DNA of 64,000 nt. Origin: Climacium dendroides. Taxonomy: Eukaryota > Streptophyta > Bryopsida > Hypnales > Climaciaceae. Both the position numbers and the translations under genes were made by a program. Shown in pieces: positions 1 to 11,829 of the stretch. Where the stretch lies: NCBI GenBank assembly GCA_950106755.1, contig OX467086.1, positions 24,818,001 through 24,882,000 on the forward strand, given 5' to 3'. Each line of letters begins with the position of its first letter. Positions within the stretch are counted from its first letter, which is position 1. The notes beneath the pieces are model-generated. The model did not search any database. It saw only the letters and a list, made by a program, of their open reading frames with translations, and was not told where the DNA came from.

Positions 1-985
1 TGGGTTTGATGAAACAAGAACACACCTTTGGAAAGTATGTGTATGTGCCCCTGTTGGAATTGGCAAGTAGATATTTTAGATTTTAAATCAGGGTGGTATT
101 AGGCTTAGGCTTGTCTACCTTATTCCAAATGATGCAACGTAATGTCAACTCGGTCCGTCCCTTGATTGAACCGGAAGTATTATGACTAAGAAGGTTTTGT
201 AGGGGGGGGTGCAATGTAAACAGACCGTGAGCTGCAATTAAAAAACAAATCGAGCCGCATCCACTGCTGGGTAGTTAACGTATTGGCTTCTCACTGAGAA
301 ACGTCGCTCAAACGTTACACCTGTAGGATAGAGAAAGACAATTAATGTATAATGACGAAGTACTAATTAAAGGGGTACAAAAGTTCGCATCCATCTCAAC
401 TTATCAACATCTCCATAAACTAAAAGTGAGTGGTTTTGAAGGGATATAGCTCCAGTAAAACCATACCCGATTACTACACCTTCCATAAAAATCGAGTAAA
501 ACCCTGGTAGACCGTGCATTGCTTGGATGATCAATTCGAAATGCTACGTCCGATGATCATCTTTGAAAAACTCTAATACAGACTCAAACCTGGTGTAACC
601 TACTCTCACACAGGTTGCAAGGTTGATCGATGGCCCTGTAAGGCCAACATCGAAAATTCCCTTTACTGCTTTGAACTAACCTAAAAGGGATTCCCCGTTT
701 CTACAATTTGGGAAGTTCTCGACCCCTGCCATCTCAACCACAAGGTTAAGCTACATCTTCGCTTTTTTTCACACTCAAAAATATCGCTGTTGAAAACACA
801 GGCATGAATCTTCCGGTTGACCAACCACGTGAACATGAAAAGAAGTCCTGGTGCAAAGAGGCCACAATTCGCAACTCAAATGCACGCGTGAGCTTCCTCT
901 CCAAAGCTGAAGAAAGATCAATGCTCGACCTAGATAATAACGTGTCCATACGTTGAGCAGGTTATCTGACCGCGAAGGTCTACCC
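1..985. other. No gene recognised; region downstream of ISY1
   Basis: No conserved reading frame was found. The right part probably carries the 3' UTR of the ISY1 gene, which is read leftward. A 67-codon frame on the minus strand at 746-949 resembles nothing I know and is probably chance. Confidence 0.5.
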
Positions 986-2415
986 TCATCTGTGGATGTT
1001 CAGCATCTCCTTTGCTTCCAGCTCCTCTTTCACCAGGTCGTCACTCGCATATTTGCTCAGCAGTTCTAGCTTCTTCTTTTCTACGACCATGCGCTCAATT
1101 TCTCTTTCATCTGGAAGTGGCACGTGGGCAACAAACTCAAATCGTTTGGGCCGTCTCTCTGATTCATCCTCGTCCACCTCTTCGTCACTCAAATCGCTGT
1201 TGTAATCTCTGTCGTCTGTCTCAGGTCTCATAACAACAACCTGCAACCGCAATATCCCGACACTTAGTACACTAAAAGCGAAACCAACATGAAAGAGATC
1301 AAATTACATCAGGTTAAAACAAACGTATCTAGAATATACATGATCTTCAACCCTGCAACCGGGTCTTACATACTCAGTGACTACGAATGTCTGATCTACA
1401 ATCAATACAACAGCCTAAACCACCACATTTGCAACATTTATCGAACTGCAAATCTCACCTCCTTGACACCCTTGCGGGCTTCAGCTTTTACGGTTTCTAT
1501 TCTTTCCCATTCCTCAATGGCCTTAGCACGCATCTCCTTCTCTGCATCCCTTTCTAAATTCTCGAGAACGCCATCCTCGTCATCACGAAATCCATAATAG
1601 TCCATGTCAATACGCTTGTACATTTCATACCGATTCCGTTTCTTCTTTATTTCCGGTGGTAGCTCGAAGAGCTCTTTGACTCCTGGCAGCTGTTTGGCGG
1701 CCCCAAAATACTTATAGCCCATGCCTTTCCCACTTGCAATGTCCACCTGCAGACATAGGCCATTGTTTAGGGCAAAGTAACACCATTGCAAACATAATCT
1801 CAGAATACTCACATGAATCACAACATTGGCTTATGGTTTAGGCAATGTCTCAGAAATCGGAGAACTCCCGTTCTCCGGTTTCTAATTCTGTAATAATCGC
1901 AACGATTTTAACGTTTATTCAGTCTTGAAGTGTGTACTTGCTGCTTAAGAAACAGAGTATTTAAAAAAGAATCGAACCAAACGCAGTCTAAGGCAATCAA
2001 AAAGCAATTGAAAATTGCGACAACAAGAATATTCAATTTTCCAGTAGCACTGGGTTTAGGGTTTGGCAATTACCTCTTTGCCATCCTCGCCAGTGATCTT
2101 CGGAGCAGTTTTCGCATAATTCGGTCCACCAAGCTCCAAAATCCTTGTCTCCCAATGCCCTTTCTCACGAATCAGCTTATTGATTTCATCATTCAAGTCT
2201 CGAATGCGATGTTCCCCAAGCCCTGGGTTCTGGATGTCCATTACCTTCCGACCGATTTCACGAATAATCTGTTGCCTCCATTTATCAGCGTCAGCGAGAT
2301 CACGGCATTCCGACGCAAGGAAGGGACGCTTCTCCTTTGGCTTCTTCTTCTCGTCATTCTTAGCCGCCAAAAACCTACTAAGCATAGACTGCGCTTTCTC
2401 TTCATTTCGAGCCAT
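986..2415 (-). CDS. ISY1: Pre-mRNA-splicing factor ISY1 homolog
   Basis: Spliceosomal protein of the Prp19/NTC-associated complex, acting in the nucleus during catalytic activation. Three coding exons join in frame: 2074-2415, 1459-1746 and 986-1240. They give 294 residues, close to the usual ISY1 length (~285). The N-terminus MARNEEKAQSMLSRF and the block from ASECRDLADADKWRQQI through GLGEHRIRDLNDEINKL to the HWETRILELGGPNY motif are diagnostic of the family. Exon 2 carries the conserved GYKYFGAAKQLPGVKELFE stretch. The C-terminal exon has an acidic part (DLSDEEVDEDE) followed by a charged helix. Both introns have GT-AG borders and are phase 0. The ATG at 2413-2415 is the family start. The gene looks intact. 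Confidence 0.96.
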
Positions 2416-4011
2416 GTTGCAAGCAGACGCTGAAAACCAAAATAAATGTGCCTACACCACCAGGAAAATATATAAAGGAAATTCCAGAAACTATAAAAGG
2501 ATGTCTCAAGCAAGCATTCAGATGCACATGAAATCAACTCGGAGCTCAGGGACTGAGAGATGCCCGAGCTCGCCTTCCTCCGAAGCCTTGCAAAACCCCG
2601 ACAGTGTCTCGGTCACTCGAGGATGAACGAGACGAAGACGGATGAAGACCTAAAGGATGTGCGCGTTCTCGTATTTCATTCGTAGGCAGACGGCCAGGTC
2701 AACTGTTTGGATGATAAATAGCGTCACAAATTACCCCCCTCATTGTTTTGAAATTGTTTAAGATAATTGTTCAAATGAATTACCATAGTGTTGTTATAAT
2801 GTTCTTTTTGTTAATCTATTACCATCGTTTCAATATGGTATTGTAACAATAAATATTTTCGTAATTTTGAACTAAATCATTTTTCCAAGGTAGATTAAAA
2901 ATAGCATTAAATGAATATTGAAAAAATAATTGTTATCAATGAATATTAAGTTAATATTGATGCATTATTGTTGCAATGTACATTGTGTCAACAAAACTTC
3001 AATTTCTCTTTTCATCAATATTGATTCCATATCTAGATAGATGTTGATCATTGTTGCAATGCATATTGTATCAATATAATTTTAATTTCTACTTTTATCA
3101 ATATTGATTCAGTAGAAAATTTCATTTGTTTATAAAAAAAAACTATTCTTCTGTACAAGGCCAAATCAAAATGATTTTACACTTGTCGTGCTTGCACTTG
3201 CAATGTCTAGCAAACTTCCCTACATTGTCAATATTCAATTGTTGTATTGACAAATAATTAGTGTTTATAGATCAAGCATCTATGAAATTAGTGGTTTAGG
3301 ATGGATGAATTGGTTATTCAAGGTACCCATTGTGGTTGAACTACCAATAAAAATGTGAACATGTAGGTAAAAACGTGATACTATGTATAAAATGAGAACA
3401 TTTTAGATTATTACTCATAAAACACAATGATGAAAGTGACGACATAGGGTTGGTGCAATTATAGATGATAGTCATTTTTAAGTCATTCCGAACAAGAATC
3501 TATTCTTTTGCACTTGCATATAGGACCATTTTCTTGTAGTGCTTTCATTTGGATGTTATTTCAACATCTAATAAAACCTTTCCATACCCAAATAGGGTAC
3601 CATACATGAAGAATACATGACCATTTTGTAGCTCTTGAGTCATGTAGATGGTGCAATAATTATTAAATTGGAGAAGCCATGTGTCATCAAATCTTGTTTA
3701 ACATGAATCCAAATTGTTGTTTCCATAATGTACCTCAATTCTTGCATCTCTATGTTAGATACAAGAAAAAAAATGTTTTAAAATTGAACTTATCAAAGCT
3801 TCAATGCCACTAAAGACATTTTTTTATCCATTGGATGAGTTTAGAAAGGGCTATAGGATGAAAAAAATAATTTTTCATCCAATTTCTTTTGAAAGTTGCT
3901 TGAATGCATTTTCAATGAATTGTGCATTCCCTCATTAAGATATTTATTTACTCTTAGTGTGAATTTTAGCCATGAGAATGATACTTTTTGAATTTATACA
4001 TCAGGAAAGTA
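2416..4011. other. ISY1 upstream region, then AT-rich spacer
   Basis: Positions 2416-2720 are less AT-rich and should hold the ISY1 promoter and 5' UTR. From ~2730 the sequence becomes strongly AT-rich, with many short degenerate ATTGTTGCAAT-like words in both orientations, as in decayed foldback elements. The divergent gene beginning at 4455 reads into this space, but I could not find its further exons. Confidence 0.5.
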
Positions 4012-4217
4012 TCCCCCAATTGCAATAGTATTGTTTCAATGTTTGAACAATAGATTACTAAAAACATATTGTTGCAATATTGCAATAGTATATTTTCAAT
4101 GGATAGAGTACACCCTCCATTGAAATTGTATTGTTGCAGTAATGAAAACAGTATGCTTTCAGTACTCTACTGTTCAAGCATTGAAACACTATTGCAGCAA
4201 TACTGTTGCAATGGGGG
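4012..4217. mobile_element. 206-bp foldback MITE, TA target
   Basis: The ends are inverted: TCCCCCAATTGCAATAG at the left and a matching CAATGGGGG end at the right, with most of the inside also palindromic (TTGTTTCAATG against CATTGAAACACTA). TA lies on both sides (4010-4011 and 4218-4219), which fits a Tc1/mariner-type target duplication. It sits immediately downstream of the divergent exon at 4252-4455 and may lie in its first intron. Confidence 0.7.
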
Positions 4218-4251
4218 TACCCAACTAATGAAATTTTCATCCATTTGATTT

Positions 4252-4455
4252 TACCGACAAAACGCTGATGACACCCCAGAACTTCTTCTGCAGACTTTCG
4301 GGGATCCGTTCCAGTCTTGCTTCACATTCGAATTGCCGGCATTCAAGGCTTTCAACACTCCCCAACTCCTCGATTGTTCGCTTCAGGGTTGGATTTCCAG
4401 TAACACCCATCGAATTCATTTCAAGACTCATCTTTCGTGAGTTACCTGAACTCAT
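4252..4455 (-). CDS. First exon of an unrecognised gene divergent from ENGase (partial)
   Basis: An open frame starts MSSGNSRKMSLEMNSMG and continues to about 68 residues. A plausible splice donor (TCG|GTAAAA) lies at 4252-4251. The residues ESLECRQFECEARLERI look like a charged, possibly coiled-coil, conserved segment, but I do not recognise the family. The same start is present beside the second ENGase copy (58513-58610), where it is cut off after about 32 codons. Conservation of the frame in both copies, with one substitution (T19 to A), supports coding. Later exons would lie below 4010 and were not found, so the gene may be partial or have very divergent exons. Confidence 0.5.
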
Positions 4456-5165
4456 TATTCCGATTTCTGAATGCTTTCAGTATCTTGTGCTTTGATTTTT
4501 GTGGACGTGAGGGTGGAGAATTAGGGTGGAATCAAGTGGATGATTTCAGCTTGGTAGGTTCTAGATCAATTGGATCTGTGCAGAAATTGGAGGTTTGGTG
4601 TAGTTTTAGGGTTTACCAATGCTCCTAAGTCTTTGGACGAGTTGAAATTGGAACACGCAGGTGGTGCAAGATTAATTTGGTTTTAGGGTTTGTGAGTTTC
4701 GTTCGGGAGGTGGAATCCGCGTTGAAGTTGCACTATAGTCGTTATAGTCTTCGGTTTAATGTCGGAACTAGAGTGCTGATAGAGAACTCGACAGAATTGA
4801 TGGAGAGGAGTGGGTATTTATTTTGGAGCTTATTTCGCCTTTTAAATGTGTGTGTAAGAGCGCGTCTAATTACTGTCAAATATTAGGAATTCCCGAAATC
4901 ACTTGTGTAAGCGCTGAGCAGAGTATGAACGAGGTCGGGATATGTTCTTAGCAAATGAAAGAGCATTCCAACGCACGAAGAAATGCACAATTTGAACATC
5001 CTTCTTGAACGTTTCCTTTAGGATTAGAATGTGTACAAGCCTTTCAGTACCTTTGTGTGCAATCAAGATTTTGTGTATTTCATGCTAACTGCGAAGATCC
5101 AGAATGCATGGAGATTATTTTATGTGGAATGGAATGTGTTGAGAACATTGTCTCTTGTGCAGGCG
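4456..5165. promoter_or_regulatory. Divergent upstream region of ENGase copy A
   Basis: Space between the divergent exon (ATG at 4455) and the ENGase start. It contains several GTTTTAGGGTTT telobox-like words typical of plant promoters and leaders. A likely 3' splice site (CTCTTGTGCAG, ending 5162) precedes the ENGase coding start, so a noncoding first exon and an intron probably lie here. The same splice site is kept in copy B. Confidence 0.5.
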
Positions 5166-5240
5166 ATGTTGTCCTCGATCGAAATGAGATTACTTGTGCA
5201 GGCGATGGTGTCCTCGCTCGAAATCAAATTACCTGTAGCC
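5163..5240 (+). repeat. 39-bp in-frame tandem duplication in ENGase exon 1
   Basis: Two units start GCGATGTTGTCCTCG (5163) and GCGATGGTGTCCTCG (5202), each followed by CTTGTGCAG-type sequence. The unit is 39 bp and adds 13 residues (LVQAMLSSIEMRL, LVQAMVSSLEIKL) without breaking the frame. It also duplicates the 3' splice site, so either unit could act as exon start. Copy B lacks the duplication. Confidence 0.85.
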
Positions 5241-8200
5241 CAACCACTTCACACTTTGACCGAACTCAGTTCTCGAACTTTACTCTCTTCGCCACTCCTG
5301 GAGTATCTGAAATCCTCAGTGCCATTGGTTACAAGGCCTCGGTCGGCAAGGCCCAAGCTGCTTGTGTGCCATGACTACAAGGGAGGGTACAAAGAGGACA
5401 AATGGGTGCAGGGGAAAGAGGGAATGGAGGGGTACGTTCTCTGGCAATGGCATTTGGTCGATGTGTTTGTGTACTTTTCGCACTCACTTGTCACCATTCC
5501 GCCTCCCGGATGGATCAATGCCGCTCACAAGCATGGCGTCCCGGTGAGTTTAATGATGGTGCTATCAATCTTATGTCACTTGCTGGACTGTGCAATAAGC
5601 GATTTAGTTCTGATAAGAGGGTTCAGGTTTTAGAGTTTAGGGGTTTAAGGATTTCATTTTTCAAAGTTTGCTTGAATTTGCTGGATGAATGAATGCCGCT
5701 CACAAGCATGGCGTCCCGGTGAGTCCAATGATGGTGCTGTCAATCTTATGTCACTTGCTGGACTGTGCAATGAGCAACTGTGATTTCGTCTGTTAGGAGA
5801 GTTAGGTTTTAGGGTTTAGGGGGTTGATTTTTAAAGTTAACTTGAAGTTGAAGTTGAATTTTTTGTGCCTTTTTGCAGGTGCTTGGGACTTTCATTACCG
5901 AGTGGGCGCAGGGTGCTTCGGTGTGCCGGGCACTTCTTGCCACTGCAGAGAGTTGCTATATGTTCGCATCCCGTTTAGCGGAGCTGGCTTATGAGTTGGG
6001 CTTTGATGGCTGGTTGGTACGCAAATGTCCACTTGATTTTCCCAGAGCCTTCTCTTTCTACCTGTGCTTTAGGGTTTAGTGACTCTACACCAAAGGCGGA
6101 GAGTCAGCAATGGTTCGCAAATGTACCTAATTCTGGTGCCCAATGAACCGAGATGTGTTTAAAAGCAACTGTAGCATGTTAGGGCCCATCATTCCAAAGA
6201 ATCAAGCAATTTCTTCTGTCTTGTACGTATATTTATAGGAATAGTGGCTTTCTTAATATTGTTGAACCAGGGTCCTATAACTGTGGTAGGAATCTCTGAA
6301 TGTATCAACGTCAATTTTAAAAGGTAAAGACAAGATAAAGTTTATCCTTTCCTTTGAATGCTCATGTGCAGTTCCAAGGACATGTAAAGGAGGGTGAACA
6401 GATTTATAATCCGGGATAGAAATGAAAAATTGACACATATACATGCATACCCGTATTGATGGCATTTCCACAACATTGAGGATAACCCCGGAAATAGGCT
6501 TTTCCAATTTGACATTGAAAGAATGGCATGTAGTAGTTTACATTTGTATTTGGGGTAGCAACACTGGCAATTAGGTGCTTTTCATGCAGACAGTGAATAG
6601 AAGTGAAGAGAGGAAAAGTGAGTTGAAGACAGTGCCGAGAAGGAATGTGGGATCATCTGGAAGATGGCACTTGGAGAATTTGTACTGATAGATCTCTTAT
6701 TGGAACAAGCAGATCAATATAGAGAACCCGATTGATAGGAAGGATATACCACGTCTTCATCTTTTCGTCCAGCATTTGCGACAATGTATGCATTCTCGGT
6801 CAGCTAACTCTTACGTCATCTGGTAACGGTCCTCATCACGTTGGACTCTTGTTTTCTTTGTAGTTCCATTCGTGAATTATTTCCATTCAATTCGATGAGC
6901 CTTTTAAATATTTGTTCTGGTTGAGATTGCATTTGGAAATTCAAGTTTTGCTTTCCAGGTACGATGCTGTCACTGAGAAAGGAGATCTGAGGTGGCAAAA
7001 TTGCTTGAATGAGGAAAATCGGTTATTTTTCGGTGATAGCGATGGACTTTTCACCAACTACTCGTGGAGTGTGAGTCTCCACACCGCAGCAGAGCTTGTC
7101 ATAGCGAAGGAATGCATGTAGAATTCGTAATGGCGCATTGTATGGCAGTTTGTTTTTGAAACTTTGAAGTTCAGAAATTCCCCTCTATATTACTTCAGCA
7201 TGTGTTCTCTAAGATCGAATGTCATCTTTGTCTAGACTTGTGCACGATCTGGGGGCTCAGTTAAGTCTCTTTGTCGCACTAACATGGTCTAGGAACTGTG
7301 GGGCCAGGCGTGGATGGCCCCATTGAGTGCAGCTGTAGCTGGTGACCGGGCCACAGATGTTTACATGGGAGTGGATGTGTTTGGTCGCAACACTTTTGGA
7401 GGCGGAGGGTTTGACGTAAGATTTGTACTTTCAAAATCTAATTTTGTGTCTTCCAGAATCCATTCCCGCGCTCCTGGAATGTATGAATTGCCTCACCTGT
7501 GGAAATAGAATGTTGATCTGCCTGTCCAGTTTGTGGACAGTTACTTCTGTCCTCTCTTTGCTTTGCTTCTGACGAGTAGCGCATGGTGTACAGAGCAACG
7601 AAACTGTGGAAGGAGCTAAATGATTAAAAACAAACTTCTTCAATAGATATTTAGATCCAGTGGCTCGAGTTTGTATGTCTTAGGTGAGATTGGGCGGGGT
7701 GCAGTGTGATATTGCTCTGAAGGTAGCCCAGAAGGCCCAAGTGTCAGCAGCTCTATTTGGACCAGGATGGGTTTTTGAAACCGATCAGCCTCCTTCATTT
7801 GAGGTTGCGTCGACCAGGTCATAAGCAGCACCATTCGTCTTCCCATCGGTTTTGAATCCACCCGCTCGTTCCATTAGCTCCATTCTTTTTCTTCTCTGCG
7901 TGCCACTGTCTTGAAATTTGGATATTGTAGTTGTATTTCGTGGAGCTAATTTATCGTGATGATAATGGTCGATGCAGATGGTGGAGTCGCATTGAGGATT
8001 GTTGGCCAATTGCTCGCCGCAGTCCAACGCAGCTTCCATTCTTTACCGATTTCAATCGAGTGAAGTCCTTAACTTCGTCCTTGGTGACATTGCTCTGGAC
8101 GGGTTGCAGATTGTGAAGTTTCTGAATCTGTTGATTTAATGTTGATTATGGAAAACACGGAAGCAGTATTTTGGTGAGGTGTGAACTGATGGCGGAAATG

Positions 8201-9893
8201 ACAACAGGGGCGTGGAACGCGGGTGTCAGTGGAAGGAAACGAAGTTTCTACTCAACCGTGGTTCAATTTATCATGTCAGAGTGTGCAGGTATGATTTCAT
8301 TGTGTTTATTGGCTTTGAGTTCTTTCTTTTTGCACCTATTGAATATCGGGTGTTTTACGTTTTTCTTTCTTATTTTTTTTAGTCTTGTGGTGATTTACAA
8401 TCTTTGGATCTTGTGAGCAGCCCATTTTGAAGGTCATTTCACACCCTCGGAGTTCCTTGGAGGTCGATATGAGGTACCAAGCACACGCCATCTACGGCCC
8501 ATTCCTCAGCAACTACTTCAGCTTATCATCTTTTTAGGATACCTATACTTGAAGTTTGGTATTTGTTTTGGTTTGTTTGTGACTATGGTTTGCTGCTCCT
8601 GGAGCGTGGTGTCCCCCGTGACATTCTTGTTATCGTTTGAAAGCAGAAACTATCACGGTTTTGAAGTGTGTAAGAACATATCTTTTCGGGAATGAGCCAA
8701 TAGTGTTTTGCTACTTATTATTTTTAATTTTTTTTTGATAAAAGTGAGTGAGTATCTGATAATGTGGCAGCTATGAAGCAGCGTATAGTGGAGGGTCATG
8801 TCTACGGATTTCAGCATCTGACGACGCTCTGGGTCTGGTGCAACTTTATGAGTCATGTATTTCTGTGACGGCTAACCGGCTTCTTCACGTATCCTACTCG
8901 GTAAGTGCTGTTCGTGCAGTCTTTTCTGAGGCTCTTCTTGTGTCAGTACAGCTCTTCGTCTTGGTTATCCGCTATCCCAATTGTTTAGCAGCTTCTGTGC
9001 CTGTTTGTAGAAAGGTGCAATACAGCATGCAAGACGAGTTAAATAATACCTCAGAAATCGACTATGTAGAATACTTGGCTGCTAAGTGGAACCATACCAT
9101 TTTTCTGACTCCAGTAATGCTCTTTCTGAGTCAATGCGTTGCTGTATTCCTTTTCTTGCAGGTCCAGGCAGATGCTGAGCTTCACATCTGTCTTGCACTT
9201 AATATCTCTAGGGAGGACTCCAGGTTTCTGGTCTTGTTGGGGGAAGAAGTTGGCGATGCAGAAGTGCCTTTGAGGTTGCCCAACTGCATCATTGATCGAT
9301 CTGTGGCTAAAAGTGCCGGAAGCAGCAAGTGGAAATTACTTGAGCATAAGCTAGACCATGGCAATTGCAACATCAATCAGATCTATGCAGTCGTGTATTC
9401 TCGTGATTTGGATGTGCAGAAACTCTTATCTTTGGTTGAGGACTGCAGCAAATCTTCCAACACTACAGGGACGAGAGAAATCCCATTTCCGCATGTATCA
9501 CTTGGACATTTACGCCTTTCGACTGAGCCCGAACATGACCGAGAGTTGCCCGAGATCATTTTCGAAGGTTGCCAACCCAAGTGGACCCAGAAGTCTGAGA
9601 CCTGGAAATCAGTGAGCTTGACTTTGAGGTGGGGCTTGGTTGAGAGCCATGAACAGAATGGTGGGTGCCAGTGGGTGCAGTATTATGTGTATGCTTCCAA
9701 AGATGAAGAATCCGGAGGACCTGGAAGAAGACATCCCGAGTATCTAGGGGTGGCGGTCGTACAGGCTTTCTCTATCCAAGATTTTCTGATCCCTAGTTCA
9801 TGCAATATGCTGAATTTCTATGTGCAAGCCCAGTGTGCATGTGGTTTACCAGGGCCGTTTTCTGCTGCCTACGTTGTAGATGTGTCACGCTAA
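5166..9893 (+). CDS. ENGASE: Cytosolic endo-beta-N-acetylglucosaminidase, GH85 (copy A, intact)
   Basis: Hydrolyses the N,N'-diacetylchitobiose core of free or misfolded-glycoprotein N-glycans in the cytosol. Coding exons are 5166-5543, 5879-6016, 6713-6822, 6959-7070, 7293-7415, 7684-7817, 7978-8059, 8208-8288, 8421-8473, 8771-8900 and 9162-9893. All junctions are GT-AG and all phases agree, giving 690 residues; plant family members are ~680-700. GH85 landmarks: KLLVCHDYKGGY, the DVFVYFSHSLVTIPPPGW block, LGTFITEWAQG, the catalytic N-x-E in INIEN (N174, E176), VIWYDAV, the VYMGVDVFGRNTFGGG block, FGPGWVFET and LPFFTDFN. No signal peptide is seen, as expected for a cytosolic enzyme. The start is uncertain: the frame is open upstream to 5031, but a conserved splice acceptor ends at 5162. 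Confidence 0.95.
5517..5825 (+). repeat. 175-bp tandem duplication spanning an exon end and splice donor
   Basis: The end of ENGase exon 1, its donor and the following intron sequence (AATGCCGCTCACAAGCATGG, then CCG|GTGAGT) recur 175 bp downstream, at 5692. The second unit lies inside intron 1 and carries a duplicate donor without an upstream acceptor. Copy B has only one unit, and its intron sequence (GTGAGTCCAATG) matches the second unit better. Confidence 0.85.
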
Positions 9894-11268
9894 CCACCAC
9901 CAACGGAGTTCGGATTCTGATCCTTCACAACCTCTGCTGGTCTATAGGGTGTAAAGTCCGAGTGTACCATGATCTCTGGTCATTTCTTGGCTATTGTTCC
10001 ATGACCTTCGCCTTCTATGGCGCCTCATTGAGAGAAAGTATGCCCCTCATTATTTTTAGGGAGAAGTTTTTAAATATAATTGACATCTCGTTGACATCTC
10101 GTTCAATTTGGAGTCCCTATTTTTAGTGAGACGCGGACACCGTGCTAGAACTTGTCAATAATGTTGGGTCAGTTTACTGTAAATTGAATATTTGGGTTTA
10201 GGATATGAGACTGAGACTATCTGTTGCCTGTTTTCCGTTTTCCATTTCTTACTTCATTGAACCAGAAAGAGAATGTCAAAGAATTGCTGCATGCACTCTG
10301 AAAGTTGATTGCCTTGATGTGTTAAAGCTGGAGTACGGTATTCCAGATTTGGAGTCCAAAAGCCCAAAGTCGAAGAAAGAGAGATGGAAACGCAAGTGAA
10401 AGACACAGGAAGCCTGCATGGCACTCCAAGCATGAGGCTGAGAGTTTCGTTTTCAGCAAGTCTTTTCTATTTGTGGGTGGGGAGGGACTTTTAGGAGTTG
10501 GTTGCAATTGAGGGTAGGTATGGACTAGATAAGGTAAAATTGCATGAATAAGCTCTGCGGCATGACAATATGCTTTAGAAAATGAACAACAATTTTTGCA
10601 CATTGGTGAAGGACTATGAATCAAAATGCAAGTGGTTCCATAATTTTCGGACACATTGTGAATTAGTTATAAATTTTTAAAGATGCAAGGTGTAGGGTGC
10701 TAAAAGTGTCATGTAGGTGACGTCAAAATACATTTGATGCACATGAAGAATGACACTAGAGAAGAAGTTAAAGCAACAAAAAGTATACCCCAAAACTGTT
10801 CACTTCTAAGGTTGCCACCTCCATATTACTATAAATAGAGTTGCACACTATTCAAATTTTGTTTTACATTTGTCCTTGTCATGTGCTTCATATTCCTTAT
10901 TCAATTTCCCTTCAAAATCCCTTTAAAAATAGGAGTCGATTTTGAGGAGTGGTTCATTTTAGGTGCAGTTACTTTAATGCTCAAGAACATTATAGGATAT
11001 AATGCCAAGTCTAATAGTTCATATGTCTAGATTTGTACTTTTAGCAAATCTGAAGGTGTAGGTTATTGAAAGAGCGTTTGCACTATGAGTTATTACACTG
11101 TTTTGACTATCCAATTGAATGGTGACAAATCTCCGTTGAAAACCGAACTTGGCATTATGGTGTTTGAACACACACTTGCCCTAGTCATTATGATGTACTA
11201 GTCTCACACAAACAACACAAAATGGTTGCAAAGAATTTTCTTCATATTTTAACAATAATAACTGACTC
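9894..11268. other. ENGase 3' region and spacer without recognised genes
   Basis: The first ~380 bp are the 3' end of the duplicated arm. Beyond this no conserved frame was found. A 64-codon frame at 10205-10399 lies across the arm boundary, is not kept in copy B and is probably chance. Confidence 0.5.
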
Positions 11269-11309
11269 TTTTGAGCTCATTGTGACAAACTGCCACAATG
11301 AGCTCAAAA
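11269..11309. repeat. Perfect 16-bp hairpin
   Basis: The arm TTTTGAGCTCATTGTG (11269-11284) is followed, after a 9-base loop, by its exact complement (11294-11309). No gene lies near. It could be the tip of a decayed foldback element. Degenerate GTATCC/ATACC words follow at 11430-11530. Confidence 0.8.
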
Positions 11310-11829
11310 AAAAATTAAATCGAATTTTTTACATGGAGCACCAAAATAATGTAAATTAAATTAAATTTTTTGGAGGCCCCCCAATCCCACCCCTTTGTAA
11401 TTTTGAAGCGGGGTGGAGGTGGCATTGATATGGGATATATCCCTTACCCGTATCCGTACCTCATACCCCGTATCTTATACCATATCTATACTATACATGT
11501 ATTAGTATCCATATATATATTGCATCCGTATCGAGAATTATTTAGCAAGATCAACAGTGAAGGGAGGGTTTTCTTTTTAAAAAATCAATGATTCACAATT
11601 TCTTTTTGGAGGGGGGGATGGAGGAACAGGAGGGTTCACTCTTTTCAATACATTGTAAGTAAGTTAATTTTCTTCCTAATTATAGAATTGCAATAAATTT
11701 TATTAAATGACCAAGTCTTACTCTTTAGGTAAGTGAAAAGAACTTTGTACAATACAATGCATGTGCAATGAAAGGAAAATTGGTTTTAAAGAAATTTTGA
11801 ATGTTCAAATCATTAAATATGCAACTTAA

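Larger units (their letters stand above)
4358..10275 (+). repeat. Arm A of inverted segmental duplication (ENGase locus)
   Basis: About 5.9 kb that reappears in reverse orientation at about 51805-58610. Homology covers the upstream region, all 11 coding exons, the introns and ~380 bp downstream of the stop. At the left edge the match ends inside the divergent exon, at CTCCCCAACTCC. At the right edge it fades near 10275 in a tract reading GAACCAGAAAGAG. Exons are nearly identical between arms; introns differ by small indels and insertions. Confidence 0.93.

Noticed and set aside
1930..2626. 167- and 148-codon plus-strand frames
   Set aside because: Antisense shadows of ISY1 exon 1.
6460..6520. 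A first candidate for the ENGase catalytic exon (ACAACATTGAGGATAACC)
   Set aside because: It has no splice acceptor and is not frame-compatible; the exon at 6713-6822 has INIEN with proper borders.
9182..9615. Extra frames of 64-85 codons within ENGase exon 11, repeated in copy B
   Set aside because: Conserved between copies only because the exon is duplicated; the GH85 frame explains the sequence.
10205..10399. Possible extra exon downstream of ENGase A
   Set aside because: It crosses the end of the duplicated arm, and the frame is not preserved in copy B.
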